Shown here: positions 45,888 to 56,354 of the stretch, piece by piece
Position numbering within the stretch: position 1 is the stretch's first letter
How the letters are laid out: every line of letters starts with the position of its first letter
DNA from: Ramazzottius varieornatus
Lineage: Eukaryota > Tardigrada > Eutardigrada > Parachela > Ramazzottiidae
Length of the DNA stretch: 64,000 nt
Direction: 5' to 3'
NCBI GenBank assembly: GCA_001949185.1
Contig: BDGG01000002.1
Span: 1,651,807-1,715,806, forward strand
The notes under the pieces: model-generated
What the model was told of the DNA's origin: nothing
The model's database searches: none
The model's input: the letters and a program-made list of their open reading frames with translations, nothing else
Position numbers and translations under genes: made by a program

Positions 45888-47663
45888 ATGGGAGCAATTC
45901 TGTCGCGGGTGAGTAGATTCACAGTCCTCGTTCATGCCCGTCTTGTTAATCGAGGCGCCAGCTGACGAGGTGTTTCTGTGTTACTTCACGATCTGGAGAT
46001 TTTGTAGAAAAAGAAAGAGGATGAAACAACGGTGCAAAAGTTGGAAAAGATCGAGGGGCAGATAAAATCGCTAGAAGAGCATATACAGGCTGATCGTCAG
46101 CGCGAGAAGAAAATCTGGGCTTCCTTCCTCTTCACCACTGGTTTCCTCTACGTTTCAGTCGCCGGTATCCTTCATCTCTTTGTTCTAAAACGTGAAACTT
46201 ACCTGGACTATGCGAAACTTGGAGCTCTATGGATTTTTCCAGTCGTTTTGTAAGTCTTACGGAAATTCGGTCTTCTAGCATGTAGGGGACTCATGACGTC
46301 ACTACTCCTGACTTTTGCTTTATGTGATTGCGTGGTCCGGTGTTACTTCTGTTTCTGTCCGGTGACGTCATACGCCACGCTGTAACGTATGAGCCTGCAC
46401 CCGGATCAGTTGGCTCGCTTTGCCTGTAGAAAACCGCTTTTGTGCGCGAGTCGATTACATGCGGTGTCTTTGTAGGATTTACTCGCTCCAGCGCTGGATT
46501 CCCTGGTATTTCAACCGCGGTATTCAAGAAAGACGGGAGAAATTACGTCGACTTCGAGAAGAGAAGAAGCGCTTGTTGGATGACGTCCGGGAGAAAGAGC
46601 CCTATAACAAAGCCAAGACGATCTTAGAAAAGTACGAAGGACCACAAGCCTCTCTTGCCAAACCAACTGCCGCTCCAAGAAACACTTCAGCTCACCCTCG
46701 AGCTAGCCTTCCGGCTTCGTCCATAACCGTTCAACCATCTTACCAGAAGTTTCCTGTGTACAATCCTCAGCCCACAGGTCTGATGGCCCAAACCTCGCCA
46801 TCGTTTATTGGGATCATGCATCAACGTCCGCCTCAGCCACAGTTTCCCATGGGCCGACCACCGCAGATGCGAGAACGCGGAACTATCGACCGAGTGCTGG
46901 ATTTCATCGTCAAAGATGGACCTGAGAATCGCATGGCACTGATATGTCGGCTGTGTGGCGCGCACAATGGCTTGTGTTTGCTGGACGAATACGACTTCAC
47001 AGGTTGGTACCCGGGCCGAAACGTGACTTTTTACACGCTTCCGCGCTGCTACAGTCTCATGTCGTAACGTGGGTCTTAGTCTGTTTTCGGCGGGTCAGTC
47101 ACCCCGACTTGAAAGTGATCTTTTTCACACGCGTTCTCACGTTATTGCCCAATGCAGAAGCATGTCTGTTCGGTCTTGCTTTTCGACCGGGTACAAAATT
47201 CATTTTGTTTGCAGGTTTTCGGTGTTTTGAATGTGGTGGTGTAAACCAGCCTAGAAAGTCTCGACCAGCTAGCAGCAATGCCACCGTTGGCCGTAGTCCT
47301 TCCCTCATATCTAACAGCAGTATTGCAAGTGGGACCGTAGCGGGTGGACCTCGTCCTCCAAACCAAGGAACGATTCCAGGTTCGGGTTCCGGGTCCGGAT
47401 CAAGCTCGGGATCAGGCTCGACCTCGTCCCATAGCGAGGAGGAAGAATCTCAGAAAGTGGAGCGGCACACGGCCACCGTCAAGGCTCCCATTACCGTTCA
47501 AGCGGAAGAAGCAAATGCAAGTAGTACGGCTCAAGTCGTCGTGTCACGAAGGTTACAGGAAGGCGATACGGGCAGCGAAAGTGACGACGAAGCGGAAGAC
47601 CCGGCCTTGATGCAAGATAACAAGGAGGGTGTTAGTCCGGATAGTAGCGCGACCTCCCCTTGA
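45888..47663 (+). CDS. LNPK: Lunapark, ER three-way-junction protein
   Basis: Stabilises three-way junctions of tubular endoplasmic reticulum. Exons 45888-45908 (seven codons), 46008-46249, 46476-47002, 47215-47663; 1239 nt, 412 aa, all phases consistent. The N-terminus MGAILSR fits N-myristoylation, as in known lunaparks. A coiled coil (KLEKIEGQIKSLEEHIQ) precedes two close hydrophobic hairpin segments (about residues 44-67 and 73-95), then a second coiled coil (RREKLRRLREEKKRLLDDV), a Pro-rich linker, RGTIDRVLDFIVKDGPENR and the conserved C4 zinc finger (LICRLCGAHNGL, then FRCFECGGVNQPRKSRP) split by intron 3. The tail is Ser/Gly-rich and acidic. Intron 2 holds two TGACGTCA palindromes (46294 and 46363) that can pair with each other. 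Confidence 0.92.
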
Positions 47664-47828
47664 TCAAAGATATTATTTATGTGTGCAATTTCAGATTTAC
47701 CCATATTTAGACATTTATACGGTATCACTCAGACGTCACATTGTGCTTTCGATTTCCTTATTGTGAAGTTTTGTTCAGTGATGCAATTGGAGTTTGACGC
47801 TTGGTAACATGGTTTGAGCCCACTGTTT

Positions 47829-49792
47829 TTACTGCATGATGGTAATATCGCCCAGCGGAGCCACGCTGAAGATCCAGTTTAAATAGACCGATATTTTGGT
47901 GTAGAGCGCTCCTATCCCCGTGGCACAGCCCGTACCGCTGCTAACGATACCGGCGAGAAACTGCTGGCCTGCCGTGGCGTTGTAATAGAAGAGTGGTCCG
48001 CCGCTATCACCTGTCAAAGTCCAACAGCAGTGGATCGAACAAGAACCGGAAACTCAGCACAGAAACTGGTTGAAATTATTTCGGTTTTTTTTCAAGTAGC
48101 GCATACTGTCGGCGTTCCGCTTAGAAAGCGTGCGTCATTTGGAAAGACGATTTTGTCGAGTATAGCGGGTTGCCAGCTAACATACACACGGTCTTGCTTG
48201 GCAAGATAGGCTACTACTGTAAGTACCCTGGCAGGAATCTTCCCCGACTTGTCCTCCAGCGCATAAGAAGAGATTAAGGTCCGTCACCGGCGAGGTATCG
48301 GTTTCGCCACCGCTAAACGAGCACTTGTCGTAGTCGGGGACCATGATCGGTTGTGGGACGAACTTGAGCGGAATGTTGTGTCGTGGAGGCTGGCGGCCTG
48401 ACTCACCGTCCACTTCGTCGCCGTAACCGCTGGCCACGCAAACGTCGCCCACCGACGGTACTTGACGACTCAAGCACGCTGTGCAAGCACACCCCCTGCA
48501 ACACACAAGATACCTTTCATATCGACCTTTTCCAAGAGATCCGCTAACAAACTGGACCAGATCGTTTGTTGAAGTGGCGCACGCTTCTATTGGTATGAGC
48601 TGGATGCATGCGCCACTTTGGCAGAATGGTTTGTTAGAGCCAAGCTGACCCGTTGGCCCGGAAGTCGATGGGTTCTGCAAGAACGAGGACGGCTATATCG
48701 TTATCCATCGTGTCCCAACTGAAGGGCGGGTGCGGAAACTGCCGCTTACCCGTAGTTCCTGGCCGCAACCGCTAACGACGTCCGGGTAGAAGGGCGGACC
48801 ATCGTGCAGGCTGCGAGACTTGGCGCCGATCTGGATGCTGATGGAGTGCCGCGAGGCGTTGTACTGCGCTACGGTTGTGTCCACCAGGCAATGGGCAGCT
48901 GTAATGATAGTGCGGGAACCTACGATGGTTCCCCCACAAAACCATGTCGTTCGGCTCTCATTCTAAACACAAGAAACACCTTAAGCAAATTTACAAACAG
49001 CAAAAAATAGGAAGCTCGTTGACAAAATACAAGAACTCACCACCGTCAACATTGTTGCACCCTGAAAGTACGTGTACAAAAATCACTGATGTATTGTAGC
49101 ACAGACACACGCCCCGCTTTAAATTGTTCTCGCTTGCTAATTCAAAAGGGAAACAACAGATTCACTGATAGTCTTGGATTTTGTTTTGTTGACATACTTG
49201 CCAGTATAAATATCCAGCGCCATTCGGCGCCTCTCTTCCGCCGACAATTTTGTCCGCCACTTTCATTCGCCTTTTACCGATCACGTTTGACACTGATACT
49301 CCTCTCCTCCCAGCTTTCACAAAAGTCCTTCTGGAACTGGAGGGCGTGACAGAGAGTTCGAAGCTCTGTACGGTGGTCAGCAGACCCGGGTCGCCGTTCG
49401 GCACTCCGCAGCGGTGTACCATCGCTTCCGCCACAATCATGGCTTGATCTGGCAGCTCACCTGAACTGGGTAGTAGCTCGCTGACAGTACACTGGGCCGA
49501 TGAGGCAACACTGGCGTACGGGCCGGAACAGGAAGAGAGGTCTGCCACACCGAGACACCTGCCGATGACAGCCGGGTTCGTATCTGGATGGCAGGGAACA
49601 GCAGAAGGTCCGCTGATGTTATAGCTCGCAGGTTTTGCTGCTGGCGAAGTAGGAAAGGACCCGTAGTTAGAAGCGGGAAGATCCCTCCTGTGCGTCGGTA
49701 TCGTACGAGTTTTGGAGTTTTGGACGCGCATTTCCATCGGCCAAAATCCGTAGGAAAAAAGGAAATGCAGCTAGAAACATGAAGAGAAGCAT
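47829..49792 (-). CDS. Secreted trypsin-like serine protease with one frame break
   Basis: S1-family endopeptidase. Exons (5' to 3'): start region 49792 to 49198, 49061-49041 (21-nt microexon), 48962-48650, 48495-48227, 48010-47829. Signal peptide MLLFMFLAAFPFFLRILA at 49792. The leader must be spliced into the main frame (donor near 49696, acceptor uncertain), so the 5' end is tentative. The prodomain has Cys pairs (SAVPCHPDT, GRCLGVADLSSC, AQCTV, VHRCGVPNG). The protease starts at KIVGGREAPNG, with His in ITAAHC, Asp in DNDIAVLVLAEP and Ser in CQGDSGGPLF: the triad is complete. Between the His and Asp blocks the reading frame breaks at about 48743-48754. An 11-nt stretch gtaagcggcag starts GT, ends AG and restores frame if skipped, but is far too short to be an intron. 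Either one base is wrong or the gene is recently damaged. Confidence 0.75.
48086..48170. repeat. Hairpin element in protease intron 4
   Basis: CAAGTAGCGCATACTGTCGG ... GCGTGCGTCATTTGGAAAG followed by CGATTTTGTCGAGT. Diverged copy of the GTGGCGC family. Confidence 0.55.
48540..48645. repeat. Hairpin element in protease intron 3
   Basis: Both outer arms are present (GCTAACAAACTGGACCAGAT and TGGTTTGTTAGAGC), with inner arms GAAGTGGCGCACGCTTC and TGCGCCACTTTGG. Confidence 0.65.
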
Positions 49793-50318
49793 GTTGGTGC
49801 CTTACCATTGGTTCCATCCACGGCAAGAACAGCCGAATGAGACCGATCACAGTATATTCGGACAGCCTTTTTCTCTCTTGCACAAATTGAATTGGTCTAA
49901 CAGATTAATGCATAAATACAAGCGTTGTGGCGATGCGGGTCGATCCACAACGAGCTGCTGGCTTCGCTGGCCATAAACTACCGGCTTACAGTGACCGTCA
50001 AAGTGGGGCATCGGCAGTGCGACGACCAGATCCGAGAAAAGTCCATCTCGATATCGATGGCACACAACAGAGAAAGAACAGTGGTTGAGACATGCGATTC
50101 ACATACTTACAGCCTATTTCTGCCATTTCTTGTCCGTCTAACTACCACCAAAGCGAAAAGAAAGGTTAAACATCAACATTGATCTGGCAGAGTTCATCTA
50201 CAGAAAAAAAACCAACGTTAAATCAAAGCTCAGAGGATGATCGGTGTGAAGTATTCTGATTCCACGGCCAACATCCTCTGAGCATTTCGCGTCCCAAAAG
50301 CAAACAACCAAGCTAACT

Positions 50319-53300
50319 TTAATGACTTTGAGTTTGGCTAGAACTCAGCTTCTTGATTTCCGTCTCGTATATCAGCAGTCGCCACAGCTTGACTACAAAG
50401 ACTTCGGCATCTTCATCCAACACCTGCAAAATTTCACATGAACGAAATGCACATATAAATAGGCAAAATCAAACGGGCTCTTCTTACCATTGCAATTTCG
50501 CCCATCAAAGCACGAGGGCTGACTTGTAGCGCCACCTTTTGTGTGATGAAGTCAATCAGTGAAGACTCGGCTTCACCCATGTATTCCTCGACTTTTTTGC
50601 TGATCCAGGGTTTGACTCGCCCATTCATCAAACTCTACAACAGAAAAAAAACAACCGAGTTATTAAAGTTGTTTTATTTTATTTTCGTTTCATCTCACCT
50701 TATCGAGCATTTCCCATGCGACAGCGTAGTCAAACAGCTCGTCCTTCTTGGTGGGAATACTCTCGATGAGTTTCTTTTGTTGGGCCTTCTTGTTCTCCGC
50801 CGCCAGCCTCTTCTTTTCAATCTCATCGTCGAACCGGAATAGACGCTTCCGTCGTTCGTTGTTGACATCGTCTTTGTCACCGTCATCATCCGACCCAGTA
50901 GCAAAGATTGGCTCAGCACCGGGTGCTAACGAGGAAGAGGAAGGTCCGCCACGCTTGAAGAGAAGCTTGTTGGCGGCTTGCTGGAAGGATATCGTCGGTG
51001 CACCTTCCTTCACTAACCCCCAAAATCAAAATCAAGATTAATTATCATATTCTGAATATAATCGGAACTATTCTCGTAAAGAATCGCGGGAGGAAGACGA
51101 ACCTGGGCTCGTGGTAGCTACTGGCTCAGTCTTTACCACAGGTTCGGACGCTGTCTCATCGACGAGGAGCGCCGGAGGGGCTCGCACTGGCTCGGCTTTG
51201 AGTTCATGCTGCCCCTTGGGCGGATGGAGTTTCTTCTGGTTGGCCATCACGGCTTCCTGCTGACCATCTTCCAGCAGTTGCTGCTTCAGCTCTTCCATCA
51301 CCTTCAATTCTCTTAGCCTATCACGCTCATCTGCTTCCAGCTCCCTTTGACGATCCTTCATTAACCTGATCAACGCCGTTCCCCTGAAGAAATCAAGAAA
51401 CATAGATTAGACGCAGCACAAAGTAAATTAAGTTGGCGATTTCAGCAACAGAATCCATGACCTATTGGTTTTCAACCCTTTAAAGCGCATTAGCTTGAAG
51501 GTCGAGGGTTCGAACCCTACCAAGTGCGCTTTTTGTCTTTTTTTGAACAATGGTTTTTTAATTGATTTCTGGCTTCTGAGCCTACCGGTAGTAGTCATCG
51601 TCCATCTTATCGTCATCATAGTCTTCATAGATTCTCATCAGTCTTTTAGCATTCTTCTTGTCCTCTGCGCGTTTCTGGTTCTCTTTCATATCCTCTTTGT
51701 CCCTTTCCCTCTGCATTCTCCGTTCGCGTTCGGTCCACTCTTGCAGCATCAGCTGATACTGCCGGTCTTGTTCCACCAAGCGGCGGTTGTACCGACGCTG
51801 GCGCGGAGGCAAGCTTTCCAGGACGACACCATCGTCGGAAGGTCCTTCTGATAGTCGACTGCCCGAACGTCTTCTGGTTCGGTGACCAGCCATGCGTCGG
51901 GCTTTCGAGTCGGTGGATGCGACGGAAGCTGCACGCCCGAGTGCCGCGGAAGGGGAACGTCTGTCGGCCGAGGAATGTGGCGAGTTGCCCGTGTCAGAGT
52001 CGACCGATGTCTCACGAGGGTTCTTCTGAGCAGCACGGCCCGCGGCTTTGATACGCTCCTCTAGTACTTCGTCGGATCCCTGCAGAAACAACAGGAAGCA
52101 CGAGAAAGCAAATACCCCCGGAATATCAATAGTCTACCTTCGATTAAAAATCTTCATAACCATTCTGACTTCAAGTTGAACAGTTAACAGCAACGCGTTA
52201 GCGGCGTTATACGTTTCGAATCATTGAGAACGTCTGCGACCTCAGCATATAAATTCGTCCACTTCGTTTTTAAACGTGGCGCACTCTTTGAGCTAATAAC
52301 TCTGGCCACTTCGGAAGACAATCTGGTCGCGTTTGTCAGCCGAGGTCGCAGTCAATGGAATATTTCCGTGGGAGACTGGACGTCTTACCTCTACCCTTGT
52401 AACGAAAAATCGTGCGATAAATAAAAATCTCTTACCGAGCAAGCATGATTTCACAAATTGTCTGTTCAAAGGTTTCGCCCAAATTTCGACTTCCAACACC
52501 AAGGCAATGTTTAGATTTTACTCACAAATTTCTAGATGACCAAACTATCTGCAGGTAGCACGCAAATTATGTGAACGGCGATGTAGACTGGAGGACGGTA
52601 GTTATCAATACTAATTAACGGGATAAGTCGTTAAAACGACACACTCCGTGTGACTATCCCATAGCTTACCTTGTATGTGTCTCGGAAATTTTGGATTTCT
52701 CGACTAATCAGCTGACGTTTGTCCTCTTCCATCTCAATCTCCTCGATTGTCTACAAGTGACAGCCACTGAAGCCGCGATCACCCAGCAACAAGAAACACA
52801 CCGAACATCGACCAGAAAATCCTGTCAACTTACCGCATCTTCCTTGCTGACCACGGTCCGTTTCGACTTGACCGCAGCATCTTCTACAATCATTGAACGT
52901 CAACATTGGATGCTGACCGGAGATTAATCTACTGTAAGTTACCAGGCAGAGGTTTGGAGAGGTCCGCTTCGTGTTCAGTCAAGAGCGCTTGCAGCTCCTT
53001 CTTGATAACTTCGTCTTGTAGGCGCGTCACTTGGTCCACATCCACTTCCAGGTCCAAGTTGGGTCCCAGAATGGACTCCATTCGCTTGCGGTAGACCAGG
53101 ACCAACGGGTGTTGTTTGTTACCCATTGTCACTTGCAGCTCTTTCGCGCCCAACTGTAGCCCGTGCAGAAGTCGGACGGCTCTCAGTGCACTTTCCGCAC
53201 TGCCAAACTCCGCAAACCCGAAAGCTAAAGCACCAACACGATTCACAGCGCAAAGAAAAGTTTGTATTATTTTCAGAACAGTCACCTTGCAGCTTGTTAT

Positions 53301-54374
53301 TGGTACCATGAGCTCGTTTCCAATTGACCACGACGCCGCATCTCTACAAAGCACCGGAAATTCATTATTGACTACTCGAAAGAACGAGACACCTATTTAC
53401 ATTGATCAAGGACTTGATCAGCGATTCTGAAACGCGATCGTCAATGTTCCCAATGAAGATGGTCACGACCGCCTCGGTATTGCTGGTTACTTCACCCGCT
53501 GTCGTCGGCGGTCCACTTATCCCACTGTTAAACAAGCGTCGTTAGTCTACTTCCAAAATGTTCTTCAACTCTCTCATGAGTTACTTCAGCCTGTACCTTG
53601 GAGTACTAGCAGCGTAGAGCACGGGTCGTGCATCGCGTTGTCGAACCATATTGGGCGGAGGGACAGCTCGCATTGAGGCCTGGTGCATGGGCGGCGGTGG
53701 ACCGCTTTGGTATCCCATCGACATGGGTTGGGGAGGCTGGTGCGGTGGTCCAAAGCTTTGACGCATTCCTCCAGAGGAGAAAGGGCCACCGGGACCCATC
53801 CCGGGAAGATGACTTCCGCCGCCCGGCTGAAACAGAAACACAATTTTGGAACGAACAATCGAAAATAACGAGTAGGCCTTGCGCACACTCCACACTAAAA
53901 CTGGAGTGTCATTAAACCGTTCTAGTCCTACAGTTCTACTGAAAATCCATTTGCCATGTGTAACGTCGGGCGAAGTGACAGCTCCATGACGTCACAGAAG
54001 AAACAATGACACGCTATTTTACGCAAATAGGCTATCTGAAGTTTCGATGACGTAATGCATCGCACTCACCGGATGCTGATAGAACATGGACGGTGGTTGG
54101 TTTTGCGGACCTGAAGGTTGCTGGAAATACATGTTGTTGGGTGGCATTCCTCCTGGAAACAAGAACGAGCATTCACCAGCAGGTTCGACAGTGAAAATGG
54201 GAAGAAGAGACCTGGTCGAGGTGGCCCAAGAGGCGGTGGAACATGTCCGAATCGCTGCATGCCTCCATTGTGTATCAGTGACGGTTGTTGCTGCGGAGGA
54301 TAACTCGGTGGCATTCCCGGTGGTCCAGCATAATTGCCGAATGGTGGAGGAGGCTGCTGCTGTGGATAGGACAT
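50319..54374 (-). CDS. RBM25: RBM25, splicing regulator with RRM and PWI domains
   Basis: Nuclear RNA-binding protein that affects splice-site choice through U1 snRNP. Thirteen exons: 54374-54212, 54152-54070, 53826-53597, 53524-53401, 53343-53286, 53224-52943, 52883-52834, 52750-52670, 52079-51586, 51383-51103, 51012-50699, 50634-50488, 50423-50319; 2412 nt, 803 aa, every phase consistent. The N-terminus is Pro/Gly/Gln-rich. The RRM lies at about residues 178-255 (VTIFIGNIDDRVSESLIKSL, AFGFAEFGSAESALRA). TIEEIEMEEDKRQLISREI is the conserved block before the Arg/Glu-rich helix (here shorter than in vertebrates). The C-terminal PWI domain is at about 708-795 (VKPWISKKVEEYMGEAESSL, VLDEDAEVFVVKLWRLLIYE). 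One intron carries a tRNA-like fragment (51484-51530) on the opposite strand, and another has a partial hairpin element near 52273-52315. Confidence 0.95.
51484..51530 (+). ncRNA. Truncated tRNA-like sequence with Pol III boxes
   Basis: A 47-nt stretch in an RBM25 intron, antisense to that gene. Ends AGCGCA and TGCGCT can pair like an acceptor stem. TAGCTTGAAGG resembles an A box, and GAGGGTTCGAACCCT forms a perfect T-arm with a canonical B box. T runs (TTTTT, then TTTTTTT) follow at once, as Pol III terminators do. The D and anticodon arms are missing, so it cannot be a standard tRNA. It may be a deleted tRNA gene, a tRNA-derived SINE fragment or a minimal Pol III unit. Confidence 0.45.
53960..54068. 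repeat. TGACGTCA-containing inverted sequence in RBM25 intron 2
   Basis: CCATGACGTCACAG at about 53985 and GATGACGTAATGCATCGC near 54048 are imperfect inverted partners. Confidence 0.35.
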
Positions 54375-56354
54375 GATCGGTAGGTGTTAGAGCAAGTCAA
54401 AGGTACTCTTCAACACTTCGTAGGAAGGCTCTATACGATACAGGGTTTCAATGTTTTCATCGAAGGCTTGTGCGCTTTCCTACCGCTGCATCACCGTATC
54501 CATGCTGCAGGCTTTAAAAGCAGCAGGTCTACTAGAACAAAGTCGAGACAATTGGATTTTCACGAGGAGTTAATCCAGGAACACATCCAGGAGTAGTCAG
54601 GCAAGCGACCTTATCAACAATCAATGGACGGCCCAAGCAAAGGTGATTCAAAACGTCAACTGTCACGGTTCCACACTGCCTTTGCTACAGGAGAACTTCA
54701 ACGTTGAACTGAGTTTGGGATAGATCTCATCAGGCAGATGAAAGGGACACGGGATCAGACTATGATTTTGGAAGGGAAGATTGGAATCTGGATTTTGGGA
54801 GACTTGGGAGAAGTCAAGATTCAAGAATCAAGTATCAAGATTCAAGAATAAAGATGTACGGATTTGCTTCGGCTCACAGCCGCTCACCAAACGTTACTGC
54901 GTTGCGTTGCGCTGTTAGGCTATACGGCCCGAACCGGTGATACCACATGTGTACGTTCGCAAACGGGCTGCTACACCATACAGATGGCGCCACATGGACT
55001 GATGGCTCCTTGCCGCCTCAGAACTCCTGAAACTTCTGGAGCTGGGTCCCAGAATCAGATGAAATTGTCTGACATCGTGAGGCATCGTGTTGCTGTTTCA
55101 GCAGCTCTCCGTGGAGCTAAAACGACACTGCCCAAAGAAGGGTGATGGTGAGTTTACTTTTGGTAACAATGTCAACATTGACGCCGTTCCGCGTTTGATG
55201 TCTCTGTTCTGTCCACGCATAAAATCTCACGCAATGATCTGGGTCATTTTGTCACGCTCGACTTTTATTTTGCTGACAGTCTGTCACGATCATCGTATAT
55301 CTCTTGTCAACCGCGAAGAACGAGCTGTTTTCACAGGTAGGGCCATAGAACCATGTTTTTCATCCTCCACGTTGGGTTGTTCGTTGTTGGCATGAGCCTG
55401 TATCTTTCAAGCTGTCGTGTTCTTCTGACAGGCGTATCGATCTGACAAAGTGAATTTCTGGAAATAATCTTCCCAGTTGTTCTGAGGGAATCTTCCTGCT
55501 TAGAGGTAAAATAACTTTAGACTATTGTTTTACTTTCGTCACCGGCAGGAATTCTCTAGGTGTTTGCCCTTTGGAGTTTCAGTTTCTTTTGTTTTGTTTC
55601 CTGTTGATCTGTTTTGCTTTCTGCGTGTTGATTGAAATGAGATAACTGTGGCTCGATGCTGTCTTGTCGCACTAAATCCGGACAGGTTACGTATTCCAAA
55701 GTTCGTACCTTAACCCGGATTAAATCACGTTATCGTGACGTCAGTAAGCTGGTTTGGTGACAGCCGAGTTGGCTGTGCTGATCGGTGTCAATGGACAGTT
55801 GCCAGTTGTACTTGATCGCTGTTGGTAAGAGTCTGGAAAAAGTCTTAACACGAGTTGATTGTCAATCAACCCAAGTGACGTTTTCGTACGCTGCAGGAGT
55901 CGAAGAACGACTCACTTTAGGGAGCATGAGTGTACGCCGATCGTCTATACTCTTGCACAGTGGTCACTTGCACTTGTACGATATTCGTACGGCTCAGACA
56001 AAGCAAGCGTACTTTAAAGTGCCAATGAAGTGGGACAAGATTGGTCCGGGTCCGCGTAAAGAATCCTCCCGGAACGCGCCGTTTTGGCTGTTATGTGTCA
56101 TGTATAGCGATCAGCTGACCGATACACACGTTGACCAGATATTTCACCCACCATCCGCGCGGTCTTTTTACACGCACCCGGACCCAAATCTGTCCCGCAT
56201 CATTGGCACTTTAAAGTACGCGTTTTACAAATTTTACCGCTGTAAAAACTTTTTCCAGTCTCTACTATTGGTGAATTCTAGGTGCGGCTGCCGCCTTCCT
56301 ATCTTGATCGGTCGCTGAGGAGGACTTCCCGACCGACGACTCATCTACTGGAGG
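54375..56354. other. Divergent spacer RBM25 / RGS12-like
   Basis: Contains an AAGATTCAAG-type simple repeat (about 54820-54852), TGACGTCA at 55736 and the inverted-repeat element at 56007-56221. A long open frame at 55785-56318 runs through that element and is not accepted as a gene. 5' non-coding exons of the RGS gene may lie here (acceptor near 56280). Confidence 0.5.
56007..56221. mobile_element. MITE, GCGTACTTTAAAGTGCC termini
   Basis: About 215 bp with arms of roughly 55 bp: GCGTACTTTAAAGTGCCAAT at the left and ATTGGCACTTTAAAGTACGC at the right, continuing as GGTCCGGGTCCGCGTAAA and its complement. Confidence 0.8.

Noticed and set aside
55785-56318. Plus-strand open frame of 177 codons
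   Set aside because: It runs through the 215-bp inverted-repeat element at 56007-56221, and its sequence there is explained by the palindrome. No domain or signal.
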